This document shows positions 14,164-26,223 of a DNA stretch of 64,000 nt, piece after piece. The first letter of the stretch is position 1, and each line of letters opens with the position of its first letter. The translations under genes and the position numbers were made by a program. The DNA is from Streptomyces sp. NBC_00193 (lineage in GTDB: Bacteria; Actinomycetota; Actinomycetes; Streptomycetales; Streptomycetaceae): assembly GCF_026342735.1 (NCBI RefSeq), contig NZ_JAPEMM010000001.1, forward strand, positions 2,542,001-2,606,000, read 5' to 3'. The notes beneath the pieces were generated by a model, which worked only from the letters and a program-made list of their open reading frames with translations, did no database searches and was not told where the DNA came from.

Positions 14164-15081
14164 TCAGGCCACGATCCAGTCGCTCGTCGCGATCACCGGC
14201 TGCACGCCGTCGCGGTGCACGGTGCCTTCGATGAGGCCGTACATGCGGTCGGCCGCGAAGTAGACCTCGTTGTCGTTCTTGAGGCCGAAGGGCTCCAGGT
14301 CGACGAGGAAGTGGTGCTTGTTGGGGAGGTTGAGGCGGACCTCGTTGACCTTGGGGCAGTTGTCGAGCACGCGCTCGGCCATCTGGTTCAGGGTCTGCTG
14401 CAGGGAGTACGAGTAGGTCTCCGCGAAGGCTTCCAGCATGTTCTTGCGGACCTTCTTGTACGACTGGTCCCAGTCGTACTCGGCGTCGTCGGCGGCGAGC
14501 GCCGAGTGCGCCCAGCGCGCGGTGACCTTGGTCGCCAGGATGCGGTCGTACGCCTCCTGCAGCGTCGTGTACTTGTCCTTGATGAAGCCGTGGAACTCGG
14601 AGTTGGTCGAGTTCATCACGGTCAGGTCCTTCAGACCCGAGATCACCTGGAGACCGGTGGTCTCGCTGTACGTGATCTGCGCAGTGCGCACCTCGGTGCC
14701 CTTGAGGGCGAAGGAGTGCTGCTCCTTGCGCGTCGGGACCGGGATCCGCTCCCAGGCGTACTCCTCGACGCGGATCTGCGCCTCGCGGATCGGGGCCTGG
14801 GAGGAGACGAAGTGCTTGGCGAGCAGGATGCCGAAGGCCTCGGGGGAGGCGACGCCGTGCTCCTTGGAGAAGGCGTACACCGTGTTCTTGGTGGTGTCGG
14901 TGGGCAGGCAGTTGGCGTTGTCACCGGTGAGGTGGACATCGCGGAACTCACCGCGGAGCGCGACGGAGACGTTGAGGTCGCGGATCTCGTGCCAGGAACC
15001 GTCGCTGCCCTTGCGGGTGACCTTGACGATGCGGTTCTCGGCCTTGCCGTACTGGTTCTGGGCGAGGATGTGCTTGCTCAT
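14164..15081 (-). CDS. Urate oxidase (uricase)
   Basis: A 305-residue urate oxidase, which oxidises urate to 5-hydroxyisourate in purine catabolism without cofactor. Family landmarks are visible: the N-terminal NQYGKAENRIVKVTR with its catalytic Lys, TDTTKNTVYAFSKEHG holding the conserved Thr, the paired-domain motifs LKDLTVMNSTNSEFHGFIKDKYT and PNKHHFLVDLEPFGLKNDNEVYFAADRPYG-like (here DRMYG). The length is normal. ATG at 15081 follows GAAGGAAG at 8 nt. The downstream transport and allantoin genes usually found with it are absent; a class III aminotransferase lies upstream on the same strand, 255 bp away. Confidence 0.95.
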   Translation of the reverse strand: MSKHILAQNQYGKAENRIVKVTRKGSDGSWHEIRDLNVSVALRGEFRDVHLTGDNANCLPTDTTKNTVYAFSKEHGVASPEAFGILLAKHFVSSQAPIREAQIRVEEYAWERIPVPTRKEQHSFALKGTEVRTAQITYSETTGLQVISGLKDLTVMNSTNSEFHGFIKDKYTTLQEAYDRILATKVTARWAHSALAADDAEYDWDQSYKKVRKNMLEAFAETYSYSLQQTLNQMAERVLDNCPKVNEVRLNLPNKHHFLVDLEPFGLKNDNEVYFAADRMYGLIEGTVHRDGVQPVIATSDWIVA

Positions 15082-15336
15082 GCGCTGTCTTCCTTCGGGT
15101 ACTCGGGAACACGGAGTCCGGTTGTCTGGATCCCGTACGCCCGGCGTCCGGCGGACGCGCAGCCCGCCCCCCGCCGTTCGGTCACGCCGATTCCCCGCGT
15201 GGACCGCCCCGGGACTGACGTGCATCCCGGTCCGTAGGTGCCTGTTGATTCCAGCACGTTCACATGCCGTTCGTAATGGAGCGGATCCTCCGAGAACAGG
15301 CACCCACGGCTTGGGCGACCTTATGAGCGGCGCAGG

Positions 15337-16716
15337 TCAGACGGTGTGCGCATCGGCCACCATCAGGGCCTCGTCGATGATCCGCAGCCCCTTGGCCACG
15401 TCCTCGGCCGACACGTTGCAGGGCGGCGCGACGTGGATGCGGTTCCCGGCGAGCAGCGGCCACAGGCCGGCCTTCTTCAGGGCCGCCCCGAACTCGGCCA
15501 TCGGCGCGTTGTCGGCCCCGGCGGCGTTGTACGGGACCAGCGGCTCGCGCGTCTCCTTGTTCCGTACGAGCTCCAGGGCCCAGAACGTGCCCAGACCCCG
15601 CACCTCCCCGACGGACGGGTGGCGTTCGGCGAGGGCGGCGAGGCCCGGCCCGAGCAGCTCGGCGCCGGTGCGGGCGGACTGCTCGACGATGCCCTCCTCC
15701 TCCATGACGTTGATCGTCGCGACGGCGGCGGCGCAGGCCAGCACGTGCCCGGAGTACGTCAGCCCGCCCGGGTAGGGCCGGCGGGCGAAGGTCTCGGCGA
15801 TGGCGGCCGAGATGGCGACCCCGCCGAGGGGGATGTATCCGCTGGTCACGCCCTTGGCGAAGCAGATGAGGTCGGGGGTGACGTCCCAGTGCTCGGAGGC
15901 GAACCACTTACCCGTGCGGCCGAAGCCGACCATGATCTCGTCGAGGATGAAGACGATGCCGAAGCGGTCGCAGAGCGCGCGGACCCCGGCCAGGTAGCCG
16001 TCGGGGTGCACGAGGACGCCGGGGGCGCCGCCGACGGTCTCCAGGATGATCGCGGCGATGGACTGCGGGCCCTCGAAGACGATGGTGTCCTCAAGGTGGC
16101 GCAGCGCGCGCTCGCACTCCTCGGCGGGGGTGGCCGCGTAGAAGGGCGAGCGGTAGGCGAAGGGGCCCCAGAAGTGCACGACGCCCGCGGTGGCGGTGTC
16201 GTTGCCGAAGCGGCGCGCGTCCCCGGTGAGGTTGATCGCGGTGGAGGTGGCCCCGTGGTACGAGCGGTACGCGGACAGCACCTTGGGGCGGCCGGTGTGC
16301 ACCCGGGCCATGCGGACGGCGTTCTCCACGGCCTCGGCGCCCGCGTTGGTGAAGAAGATCTTGTCGAGGTCGCCCGGGGTGCGCTCGGCGATCAGCCGGG
16401 CGGCCTCGGAGCGCACGTCGACGGCGAAGCCGGGCGCGACGGTGCAGAGCTTGCCGGCCTGCTCGGCGATGGCCGCGGCCACCTTGGGGTGCTGGTAGCC
16501 GATGTTCGTGTAGACGAGGGCGCTGGAGAAGTCGAGGAAGCGGTTGCCGTCGTAGTCCCAGAAGTAGGAACCCTCGGCGCCGGCCACGGCGAGCGGGTCG
16601 ATGAGCTCTTGGGCCGACCAGGAGTGGAAGACGTGACTGCGGTCGTTGTCCTTCACCGTGGCCTTGGTGGAGGCGGCCAGTGCGGCGGCGTCGCGTGCGT
16701 CGGCTTCTGCGTTCAT
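15337..16716 (-). CDS. Class III (omega-type) PLP-dependent aminotransferase
   Basis: A 459-residue aspartate-aminotransferase-family enzyme of class III. The PLP-binding elements are present: [16 protein letters not shown] (phosphate-binding glycine region), [23 protein letters not shown] (Asp that contacts the pyridine nitrogen) and [15 protein letters not shown] with the Schiff-base lysine. Such enzymes use amines or omega-amino acids such as beta-alanine, taurine or GABA with pyruvate or 2-oxoglutarate. The exact substrate cannot be read. ATG at 16716 has only GGA two nt upstream, so initiation may be weak or leaderless. Neighbours are urate oxidase and an SDR on the same strand. Confidence 0.88.
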   Translation of the reverse strand: MNAEADARDAAALAASTKATVKDNDRSHVFHSWSAQELIDPLAVAGAEGSYFWDYDGNRFLDFSSALVYTNIGYQHPKVAAAIAEQAGKLCTVAPGFAVDVRSEAARLIAERTPGDLDKIFFTNAGAEAVENAVRMARVHTGRPKVLSAYRSYHGATSTAINLTGDARRFGNDTATAGVVHFWGPFAYRSPFYAATPAEECERALRHLEDTIVFEGPQSIAAIILETVGGAPGVLVHPDGYLAGVRALCDRFGIVFILDEIMVGFGRTGKWFASEHWDVTPDLICFAKGVTSGYIPLGGVAISAAIAETFARRPYPGGLTYSGHVLACAAAVATINVMEEEGIVEQSARTGAELLGPGLAALAERHPSVGEVRGLGTFWALELVRNKETREPLVPYNAAGADNAPMAEFGAALKKAGLWPLLAGNRIHVAPPCNVSAEDVAKGLRIIDEALMVADAHTV

Positions 16717-16790
16717 ATTCCGAGGGTAGTTGTCCACGATGTGGAATCCGGTGGGGATGGCCGGGAGCGGGCGGGGGCGGGTCGGGCGCG

Positions 16791-17543
16791 TCAGACGACG
16801 TGCCGGCCGCCGTCGACGGTGAGCACGTCGCCGGTCGTGTAGGCGGCGTCGACCAGGTAGAGGGCGGCCTCGGCCACGTCCTCGGGGGTGCCCACGCGGC
16901 GCAGCGGGGTGTTCTGCGTGATCCACTCCCGCGAGCTCTCCCAGACCTGGTCCTCGCCCTCGTACCAGGGGGTGTCGATCAGGCCGGGTGCGATCGCGTT
17001 CACCCGGACGGCGGGTCCGAGCTGGGAGGCCAGCAGCCGGGTCATGTGGTTGACCGCGGCCTTGCTGACGGCGTAGGGGATCGAGCTGCCGAGCGCGCGG
17101 GTCGCGGAGACCGAGGAGATGTTGACGATCGAGCCCGGGGTGCCGTTCGCACCGGATTCCCGCAGGTGGGGGGCGGCGGCGGTGATCATCTGCCAGGTGC
17201 CGACGACGTTGACCTCGAAGATCTCGCGCCAGGCCGCGGCGTCGGCCGCCTCCAGGTCGTCCAGGGGGACGAACCGGGTGGTGCCCGCGTTGTTGACCAG
17301 GATGTCGAGCCGTCCGTACGTGTCGATCGCCGTCCGGACGATCCGCCGCGCGTCGTCGGCGTCCGCGACGTCGCCGCGCACGTAGACCGCGTCGGGCAGT
17401 TCGGCGGCGAGCGCCTTGCCCGCGTCCTCGCTGCGCGCCGAGTTCAGCACCACGCGGATGCCGGCCGCGGCCAGCCTGCGGGCGATGCCGGCGCCGATGC
17501 CGGAGGAGGAACCGGTGATCAGGGCGACACGACTCTCGGACAT
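16791..17543 (-). CDS. Short-chain dehydrogenase/reductase
   Basis: A 250-residue classical SDR. Cofactor motif [10 protein letters not shown] (residues about 11-20), NNAG (about 90), catalytic Ser in NISSVSA, YAVSK (catalytic Tyr and Lys) and the C-terminal GDVLTVDGG signature are all present, so it should be an active NAD(P)-dependent oxidoreductase of the FabG type. Substrate unknown. ATG at 17543 follows GGGAGG with a 7-nt gap; the open frame upstream to 17627 lacks support. It is 74 bp downstream of the aminotransferase start on the same strand and divergent from kdp. Confidence 0.9.
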   Translation of the reverse strand: MSESRVALITGSSSGIGAGIARRLAAAGIRVVLNSARSEDAGKALAAELPDAVYVRGDVADADDARRIVRTAIDTYGRLDILVNNAGTTRFVPLDDLEAADAAAWREIFEVNVVGTWQMITAAAPHLRESGANGTPGSIVNISSVSATRALGSSIPYAVSKAAVNHMTRLLASQLGPAVRVNAIAPGLIDTPWYEGEDQVWESSREWITQNTPLRRVGTPEDVAEAALYLVDAAYTTGDVLTVDGGRHVV

Positions 17544-17658
17544 GGCATTCCTCCCGGCAGGGGTTCGCTTCCGCGTACGGACGGCCGGAGCATAACGCGA
17601 TACCGGATGACGGAAAAGAGTTTCCATTATCCGGAATTTGACCTACCGGCGTTAGAGA

Positions 17659-17700
17659 CCCGTCAAGGCGGCGCCAACGGACGTATGGGCCCCGTCAAGG
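17659..17700. promoter_or_regulatory. Direct repeat upstream of kdp, candidate regulator site
   Basis: CCCGTCAAGG occurs at 17659-17668 and again at 17691-17700, 32 bp apart (three helical turns), in the region between the SDR and the first kdp frame. A further related CGCCAACGG lies between them. Direct repeats in this position suit a response-regulator site, but no kdpDE genes are adjacent. Confidence 0.4.
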
Positions 17701-17773
17701 AAGCCTGTGCGGACCCGAAAAGGCGTTCCACTCGGAGGTGTCCGAAAAAAGCCCTCCAACCCGGGAGCTCACG

Positions 17774-17857
17774 ATGGCCGATCTGGCCTTCGTCGTCACC
17801 ACGATCGCGGTCTTCGCGCTGGTGGTCCTCGTCGCCAAGGGGGTGGCCAAGCTGTGA
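17774..17857 (+). CDS. 27-residue membrane peptide upstream of kdpF
   Basis: A very short frame, ATG at 17774 to TGA at 17857, encoding one hydrophobic helix: [20 protein letters not shown] followed by AKGVAKL. GGGAG lies just upstream as a ribosome-binding site, and its TGA overlaps the GTG start of kdpF (GTGA), indicating translational coupling. The all-membrane composition, tidy spacing and overlap argue that it is translated. It may be an accessory subunit like KdpF; that is inference. Confidence 0.65.
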   Translation: MADLAFVVTTIAVFALVVLVAKGVAKL

Positions 17858-17943
17858 ACGCCGAAAACGTCATCGGTCTGCTGGTCGCCGTCGCCCTGCT
17901 GGGTTACCTCGTCGTCGCCCTCGTCTTCCCGGAGAGGTTCTAG
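17854..17943 (+). CDS. kdpF: Potassium-transporting ATPase small subunit KdpF
   Basis: A 29-residue single-span membrane protein ([25 protein letters not shown]). The C-terminal ALxxPERF motif is the hallmark of KdpF, which sits at the KdpA interface and stabilises the complex. The GTG start overlaps the stop of the preceding 27-residue frame by four bases, and the stop is 5 bp ahead of kdpA. Confidence 0.9.
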   Translation: MNAENVIGLLVAVALLGYLVVALVFPERF

Positions 17944-17948
17944 CGCCG

Positions 17949-19609
17949 ATGAGTCCCGTCCTCGCCGGGGTGCTCCAGCTGCTCGCGCTCGTCGCGGCCC
18001 TGGCCCTCGCCTATCGCCCCCTGGGCGACTACATGGCCCGCGTCTACTCCTCGAAGAAGCACTACGCCCCCGAGAAGTGGATCTACAAGGCGGTCGGCGC
18101 CAATCCGAACGCCGAGATGCGCTGGCCGGCGTACCTGCGCTCGGTCCTCGCCTTCTCGGCGGTCAGCGTCCTCTTCCTCTACCTGCTCCAGCGCCTGCAG
18201 GGCCACCTGCCCGGCTCCCTCGGCTTCGTCTCCATCAAGCCGGACCAGGCCTTCAACACGGCCGCCTCCTTCGTGTCGAACACGAACTGGCAGTCGTACG
18301 CCGGTGAACAGGCCATGGGCCCGCTCGTGCAGACCGGCGGCCTGGCCGTGCAGAACTTCCTCTCCGCCGCCGTGGGCATGGCCGTCGCGGTGGCCCTCGT
18401 ACGGGGCTTCGCGCGCTCCCGCACCGGCGAGCTCGGCAACTTCTGGTCGGACCTGGTGCGCGGCACCGTCCGCATCCTGCTCCCGCTGGCGGCGATCGCC
18501 GCGGTCGTGCTGGTGGCCTGCGGGGTCATCCAGAACTTCTCCGGCATCCACGAGGTCGGACAGTTCCTGGGAGCGAAGCAGCAGTGGAACGGCGGGGCGG
18601 TCGCCTCGCAGGAGGCCATCAAGGAGCTGGGCACCAACGGCGGCGGCTACTTCAACGCCAACTCCGCCCACCCCTTCGAGAACCCCACCCCCTTCTCGAA
18701 CCTCTTCGAGATCTTCCTGATCCTGCTCGTCCCCTTCGCGCTCACCCGCACCTTCGGCCGGATGATCGGCTCGGTCCGCCAGGGCTACGCGATCCTCGCC
18801 ACGATGGTCACCATCTGGCTCGGCTTCACCGCCCTGATGATGTGGACGGAATTCGGCCACCACGGCCCGGCCCTCCAGGCCGCGGGCGGTGCGATGGAGG
18901 GCAAGGAGGCCCGCTTCGGGATCGGCGCCTCCGCGATCTTCTCGGTCGCCACGACGCTGACCTCCACCGGCGCGGTCAACTCCTTCCACTCCTCCTACAC
19001 CGGCCTCGGCGGCGGGATCCAGCTGCTGGGCATGCAGCTCGGCGAGATCGCACCCGGCGGCGTCGGCTCCGGCCTCTACGGCATGCTGATCATGGCGATC
19101 ATCGCGGTGTTCATCGCCGGCCTGATGGTCGGCCGCACCCCCGAGTACCTGGGCAAGAAGATCGGCACCCGCCAGATCAAGTTCGCCGCCTGCTACATCC
19201 TCATCACCCCGGCCGTGGTGCTCGGCTTCACCGCCCTCGCGATGGCCCTGCCCACCCCCGGACACTCGATGTCCAACGGCGGCGCGCACGGCTTCTCCGA
19301 GGTCCTCTACGCCTACACCTCGGCCGGCAACAACAACGGCTCCGCCTTCGCCGGGCTGAACGCCAACACCCAGTGGTTCAACACGACCACCGGTCTGGCC
19401 ATGCTGCTCGGCCGCTTCCTGCCGATGGTCTTCGTCCTGGCCCTGGCCGGCTCGCTCGCCGAACAGCAGCCGGTCCCGGCCACCGCGGGCACCCTGCGCA
19501 CCGAGAAGCCGCTGTTCACCTTCCTGCTCGTCGGCACGATCGTCATCGTCACGGGCCTCACCTACTTCCCGGCCCTGGCGTTGGGCCCGCTCGCCGAAGG
19601 GCTCGCCTC

Positions 19610-19613
<4 letters not shown>
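17949..19613 (+). CDS. kdpA: Potassium-transporting ATPase subunit KdpA
   Basis: A 554-residue membrane protein with about ten transmembrane segments, the K+-selective channel-like subunit of the KdpFABC pump in the cytoplasmic membrane. The four pore-loop regions are recognisable, e.g. [53 protein letters not shown] and [15 protein letters not shown]; each carries the glycine of the selectivity filter. Length is normal. ATG at 17949; the stop overlaps the kdpB ATG by four bases (ATGA). Confidence 0.97.
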
Positions 19614-21721
<2,108 letters not shown>

Positions 21722-21742
21722 AAATCAGGAAGTGCTGATCCC

Positions 21743-22375
21743 ATGAACAACTCCGTAGGCAACACCGCCCGCCTGCTCGGCGCCGGGCTGCGCGCCCTCC
21801 TCGTCCTCACCGTGCTGTGCGGGGTCCTCTACCCCCTCGCGATCACCGGCATCGCCCAGGCCGCCTTCGGCGGCAAGGCCAACGGCTCCGAGGTCCAGGA
21901 CGCGAGCGGCAAGGTCGTCGGCTCCTCCCTGATCGGCCAGTCGTACGGGGACGACCTGCGCTGGTTCCAGGGCCGCCCGGCGGCGGGGCTCGCCGGGAAC
22001 ACCGTCAACACCCAGTACGAGCTGCTGGTCTCCGGCGCCACCAACAAGGCGGCGGACAGCCCGGAGCTGCTGAAGTCCGTGCAGGAGGCCAAGGCCAAGG
22101 TCCTGCTCGACAACACCGTCCCGGGCTACGCCCCGCGGCCCGACCGGATCCCGGCGGACGCGGTGACCTCCTCCGGCTCCGGCCTGGACCCGGACATCTC
22201 CCCGGCCTACGCGGAGCTCCAGACGGCCCGGGTCGCCCAGCGCAACGGCCTGCCGGTCGAGGAGGTGGCGAAGCTGGTGAAGGCTCACACCGAGGGCCGC
22301 ACCCTCGGCTTCATGGGCGAACCGCGCGTCAACGTCCTGGAACTGAACACGGCCCTGCGGGACCTCAAGCGGTGA
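21743..22375 (+). CDS. kdpC: Potassium-transporting ATPase subunit KdpC
   Basis: A 210-residue protein with one N-terminal membrane span (ALLVLTVLCGVLYPLAITGIAQ) and an extracytoplasmic domain with the family motifs GSSLIGQSY, WFQGRPAA, SGSGLDPDISPAYAELQTARVA and the C-terminal VNVLELNTAL. It is the last subunit gene of the pump operon. No kdpD/kdpE sensor pair follows within the window, so regulation must come from elsewhere. GGAAGTGCTGATCCC precedes the ATG. The last 11 bp overlap the convergent gene at 22365. Confidence 0.97.
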   Translation: MNNSVGNTARLLGAGLRALLVLTVLCGVLYPLAITGIAQAAFGGKANGSEVQDASGKVVGSSLIGQSYGDDLRWFQGRPAAGLAGNTVNTQYELLVSGATNKAADSPELLKSVQEAKAKVLLDNTVPGYAPRPDRIPADAVTSSGSGLDPDISPAYAELQTARVAQRNGLPVEEVAKLVKAHTEGRTLGFMGEPRVNVLELNTALRDLKR

Positions 22376-22766
22376 GGGTGACCGGCTGGCTGTAGGCGTC
22401 GAGTCCGCCCGAGGCGGACGTGACCAGGACGAGGTAGCGGCCCGGGGCCAGGTCGGGGACCGTCACGGTGGCGCCGGTGTGGTGGGTCTGGATGCCGGTC
22501 GCGAGGACGGCCTCCGTCCGGGCCTGGCTGCCGTTCATGGTGACGAGCTCGATGTCCACCACGTCGCCGGCCGGGCCCACCACGTACCAGGCGACGGCCT
22601 GCCTGCTGCCCCGCGGCCAGACCGCGCCCGGGCCGGGGGTGTGCACCAGGAGGTTCTCCGACTCCACGAGCACCGCGGCGGCGGGGCGGTTCAGCCCCCG
22701 CAGGACGCGCCGGGCGAGCGACTTCAGGGAGGAGGGGGTGGAGGGCGTGGAGGGGGAGGCTGACAT
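22365..22766 (-). CDS. Small protein with KRE9/KNH-like beta domain, function unknown
   Basis: A 133-residue protein. Residues about 40-133 read like a compact beta-sandwich: PGAVWPRGSRQAVAWYVVGPAGDVVDIELVTMNG, then TGATVTVPDLAPGRYLVLVTSASGG. This pattern resembles the Kre9/KNH-type domain of fungal cell-surface proteins and its bacterial relatives. The N terminus is Ser/Pro/Thr-rich with no clear signal peptide. ATG at 22766 follows GAAGGAG at about 6 nt. Function not assignable. Converges with kdpC with an 11-bp overlap. Confidence 0.6.
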   Translation of the reverse strand: MSASPSTPSTPSSLKSLARRVLRGLNRPAAAVLVESENLLVHTPGPGAVWPRGSRQAVAWYVVGPAGDVVDIELVTMNGSQARTEAVLATGIQTHHTGATVTVPDLAPGRYLVLVTSASGGLDAYSQPVTLTA

Positions 22767-23012
22767 GGTGCTCCTTCGCTGGGTGCGTCCGGTCCGGGGT
22801 CTTTACTCCCCTTTGAAGAATGGCCGCCGCGCCCCCTGCTCCGCCTCGTACTTTCGGCCGGTACCGACGCGCCCCGACGGGTAGGCGACCCCTGTGATCC
22901 ACACCTCTCTCTTCGGAATGACGTTGTGGAAGCCATATGGAGTCTTGCAGTGTTGCCTACGAGCCGAAGGAGATTCGGTTTCTGTGGTTCGTGCAGGATG
23001 AGGGGGAATCTC

Positions 23013-23954
23013 ATGTACGAGATGTTCGACGACCGGTTCCGGACCGGACGGTGCATGAACGGGGACGCCGCGCTCGAGGTCCTGCACACCGGCTGCCGCT
23101 GGGCCGAGGGACCCGTCTACGTACCCGCGTGGCGTCAGGTGGTCTGGAGCGACATCCCCAACGACCGCATGCTGCGCTGGGACGAGGAGACCGGAGCCGT
23201 CTCCATCTTCCGGCGGGGCGCTGGGCACACCAACGGCAACACCCTCGACGGGCAGGGCCGGCTGGTCACCTGCGAGCAGGGCAACCGCCGGGTGACGCGG
23301 ACCGAGCACGACGGCACGGTCACGGTGCTGGCCGACCGCTGGCAGGGCAAGCGCCTGAACAGCCCGAACGACGCCGCGGTCAGGTCCGACGGCTCGATCT
23401 GGTTCTCCGACCCGGACTTCGGCATCACCAGCGACTACGAGGGCTACGTCGCCGAGAGCGAGATCGGCTCCAACAACGTCTACCGCATCGACCCGGGCAC
23501 CGGTGAAGTCCGCCTGGTGGCCGACTGTTTCGAGGCCCCGAACGGCCTCGTCTTCTCCCCCGACGAACGGCAGCTCTTCGTCTCCGACACCCGCGGCGGC
23601 CGCATCCGGGTCTTCGACGTCCGCGAGGACGGCACCCTCTCGGACGGCAAGGTCTTCGCCGACGCGGCGGCCCGTCCGGGAGCCCGCTTCGACAACCTCC
23701 GCTTCGACGCCGGCGGTCGGCTCTGGGCGGCCGCCATGAGCGACGGCGTGCACTGCTACGACCCCGACGGCACCCTGATCGGGCGGCTCGCCGTCCCCGA
23801 GACGGTGTCCAACATCGCCTGGGGCGGGGCCAAGCGCAACCGGCTCTTCATCACCGCCGAGACCAGCCTCTACTCGGTGGTCATGGCCGTCACCGGCACC
23901 CACCCGACCGGACCGGGGCGCAGGCCCTGGCTCGGCGGCTCCGGCCGGCCCTGA
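23013..23954 (+). CDS. SMP-30/gluconolactonase-family lactonase
   Basis: A 313-residue six-bladed beta-propeller of the SMP-30/gluconolactonase/LRE family. The divalent-metal ligands can be placed: Glu in CRWAEGPVY, Asn in LNSPNDAAV, Asn in EAPNGLVFSPDE and Asp in LFVSDTRGG. Members hydrolyse sugar or other lactones. The metal is typically Ca or Zn. ATG at 23013 follows AGGGGGAA (23001-23008); an upstream in-frame ATG at 22926 was rejected because it has no ribosome-binding site. No sugar-metabolism genes are adjacent, so the physiological substrate is open. Confidence 0.88.
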   Translation: MYEMFDDRFRTGRCMNGDAALEVLHTGCRWAEGPVYVPAWRQVVWSDIPNDRMLRWDEETGAVSIFRRGAGHTNGNTLDGQGRLVTCEQGNRRVTRTEHDGTVTVLADRWQGKRLNSPNDAAVRSDGSIWFSDPDFGITSDYEGYVAESEIGSNNVYRIDPGTGEVRLVADCFEAPNGLVFSPDERQLFVSDTRGGRIRVFDVREDGTLSDGKVFADAAARPGARFDNLRFDAGGRLWAAAMSDGVHCYDPDGTLIGRLAVPETVSNIAWGGAKRNRLFITAETSLYSVVMAVTGTHPTGPGRRPWLGGSGRP

Positions 23955-23997
23955 AATCCCGGTGCCGGGCGCGGGCCCCCGCTGGCACACTCCCCGG

Positions 23998-24564
23998 ATG
24001 GACGCCTCTGACGCGGATGAGCCCCGCCCTCGCGTACGCGAGATGACCGAGCCCGACATCGACGCCGTCGCCGCCGTGCGCGTGAGCGGATGGCGGTACG
24101 CCTACGCCGGGCTGATGCCGCAGTCGTACCTGGACGGGCTCAGCGCCGCCGCGTACGCGGAGCAGCGGCGGGCCGCCTTCGCCGATCCGGCCGGTGCCGT
24201 GACCAACCTCGTGGCCGAGGGCCCCGACGGCGCGGTCGTCGGGTGGGCCGCCTTCGGGCCCGCCAAGGGCACGGATCCCGAGGGCACGGATCCCGAGGGC
24301 GCGGCGCCGGACGAGGGCGAGCTGTACGCCCTGTACGCGCGGCCCGACGTCATCGGCACCGGCGTCGGCCGCGCCCTGCTGACCGAGGTGCTGCGCCGGG
24401 CGCCCTACCCCGCGGTACGGCTGTGGGTGCTCGAAGGCAACGCCCGGGCACGCCGGTTCTACGAGCGCGCCGGCTTCCGCCCCGACGGCGGCGTCCTCGT
24501 CGACGAGTCGGACGGCTTCCCGGTGGCCGAGGTCCGCTACCGCAGGACGGCCGACCCGCACTAG
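23998..24564 (+). CDS. GNAT-family N-acetyltransferase
   Basis: A 188-residue GNAT acetyltransferase. The acetyl-CoA-binding motif A is visible as ELYALYARPDVIGTGVGRALLTEVLRR (the R/Q-x-x-G-x-G/A pattern is present as VIGTGVG), followed by the motif B segment RLWVLEGNARARRFYERAGF. A duplicated GTDPEGTDPEG segment (15-bp tandem repeat at about 24269-24298) is inserted before motif A. ATG at 23998 has no Shine-Dalgarno; CACACT about 8 nt upstream could be a -10 of a leaderless transcript. Acceptor unknown. Confidence 0.85.
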   Translation: MDASDADEPRPRVREMTEPDIDAVAAVRVSGWRYAYAGLMPQSYLDGLSAAAYAEQRRAAFADPAGAVTNLVAEGPDGAVVGWAAFGPAKGTDPEGTDPEGAAPDEGELYALYARPDVIGTGVGRALLTEVLRRAPYPAVRLWVLEGNARARRFYERAGFRPDGGVLVDESDGFPVAEVRYRRTADPH

Positions 24565-24574
24565 GCCGCCGCGC

Positions 24575-26059
24575 TCACGGCAGCCGGTCCGCCAGGGCGC
24601 GGGCCATCGCGACGGTCGGGACCGCCTCCCGCATCCGCCGGTACGGGGTCAGGTCGCGCAGCAGCCGGCCGAGTGCCTCGCGTACCGCACGCGACTGCAC
24701 CGCCGGGGCGGCCGTGAGGAACGCCCGCCAGTGCTCGCACGCCCGGGTGAGGTGCCCGAGGCGCAGCAGCGTCTCGGCGAGCGCGGCGTGCGTGAGCGCG
24801 GTGGCCCGGTGCTGGCCGGCCGCGCGGCCGCGCAGGGACCGTTCCAGTGCGTCGGCCGCGGCCGGGAACTCGCCGAGGGCGAGGTGGGTGCGGGCCCGGG
24901 CGAAGTCGAGGTCGGCCCGGGCGTACGAGTCGAAGGGCCCGTCGGACGGCTTCAGCGCGTGCCGCCCGTGCAACCGGTCGGCGGCGGCCAAGTCCGCGGT
25001 GGCGGCAGAGCGTTGTCCGGCATGGGCGTGCGCGGCCGCGCGCTGGACCAGGAGGAACGCCAGCGTGCCGGGGTCCCCGTCGGCGGGCGCGGTCTCCACG
25101 GCCGTACGGGCGAGCCGTACCGCGTGCGCGGACTGCCCGAGCCGGCCGGCGTGCGCGCTCATCGCGCGCAGGGTGATGGCGTACATCCGCCGGTCCCCGG
25201 CCTGCCGGGCCAGCCCGAGGGCGATGCCGTGGTACTCCTGCGCGAGCCCGTGGTACCCGGCGTCCGCCGTCATCTCCCCGAGCAGATGCGCGAGTTGGGC
25301 GTACCCGCGCCACACCTCCGACACCCCGCACCCCTGCCCGGCCGCCCCCCGGCCGCGTGCGGCGGCGGACCTCGGGCCGTCCGTGTGGCGGGCGGCGAAG
25401 GCGCCCGCGTCCTGGGCCAGCCAGGCCGCCAGGGCCGCACGGGTGTGGACGCCGCCGTGGGTGAGGTAGAGGCCCGAGAAGCTCACCGCGAGGGCCCTCA
25501 ACTGCTCGGCGTGCGCCGCGAGATGCCGTCGGGCGGCGAGCTCCGGGAGGCCCGCGCCCGTGCGCGTACGCATCCCCCCGCCGGGGCCGCCCGCCGCCGG
25601 ATCAGGTTCCGCTTCCGGTTCCGGTTCCCGGTCCCACAGCGCCGGAGGCACCGGCACCGGCTGGTACGGGCTGCGCAGCAGCGGCGGCCTGCCGTGCGGG
25701 TCCACGTCCGCCCTGGCCTGCAGCGCGAGCCGCAGCAGCCCCTCACCCCCGGCTTCGGCCGCCGCCGCTCCGGGGTCGGTCCGTACGCCGGGTCCCGCCG
25801 AGCTCGCACCGAGGCCCGCCTCCGCGACGGTGACGAGGCGCCCGCACCGCTCGGTCAGGGCCGCCGCTATCAGCTCGGGCACGGGCCGGCGCGGCCGGGT
25901 GCCCGACAGCCAGTGGGCGACGGCGGTCCGGTCGTAGCGCAGGGCCAGCCCGTGCAGGGTGCCGAGGGCGTTGACGGCCCGCGCCAGCTCCGCCCCGCTC
26001 CAGCCCGCCTCGGCCAGCAGGTCCCCGAGCCAGGCGTTGGCCACCCGCCGCCCGCTCAC
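24575..26059 (-). CDS. HTH plus TPR-like helical repeat regulator
   Basis: A roughly 494-residue protein. Residues about 5-75 look like an XRE-type DNA-binding domain (NAWLGDLLAEAGWSGAELARAVN followed by RTAVAHWLSGTRPRRPVPE). The C-terminal half (residues about 230-490) is an alpha-helical solenoid of TPR-like repeats, e.g. HGLAQEYHGIALGLARQAGD and ALTHAALAETLLRLGHLTRACE. Such proteins are common actinobacterial regulators that may sense peptides or partners through the repeats. GTG at 26059 was chosen because GGGGAGGG lies 4 nt upstream; ATG at 26086 is the alternative. It is divergent from the KASIII-like gene and is its likely regulator. Confidence 0.7.
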   Translation of the reverse strand: MSGRRVANAWLGDLLAEAGWSGAELARAVNALGTLHGLALRYDRTAVAHWLSGTRPRRPVPELIAAALTERCGRLVTVAEAGLGASSAGPGVRTDPGAAAAEAGGEGLLRLALQARADVDPHGRPPLLRSPYQPVPVPPALWDREPEPEAEPDPAAGGPGGGMRTRTGAGLPELAARRHLAAHAEQLRALAVSFSGLYLTHGGVHTRAALAAWLAQDAGAFAARHTDGPRSAAARGRGAAGQGCGVSEVWRGYAQLAHLLGEMTADAGYHGLAQEYHGIALGLARQAGDRRMYAITLRAMSAHAGRLGQSAHAVRLARTAVETAPADGDPGTLAFLLVQRAAAHAHAGQRSAATADLAAADRLHGRHALKPSDGPFDSYARADLDFARARTHLALGEFPAAADALERSLRGRAAGQHRATALTHAALAETLLRLGHLTRACEHWRAFLTAAPAVQSRAVREALGRLLRDLTPYRRMREAVPTVAMARALADRLP

Positions 26060-26223
26060 GACGCCCTCCCCGGGAGGGACCCGCATCGGGAGCGGAAGGG
26101 GGAGCGGGACCGTGATCCCGTATTCAACGCTTTCACCACTGCACCCCCTGCATTCCCTTCTCCCCGTCCGCCCGCTGGTGTTCGCTGGAGCCGTCCCCAT
26201 CGGATTCCACGGACCGGAGAAGC

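Noticed and set aside
17544..17773. c-di-AMP (ydaO-type) riboswitch upstream of kdp
   Set aside because: The conserved riboswitch core could not be found; only direct repeats are visible.
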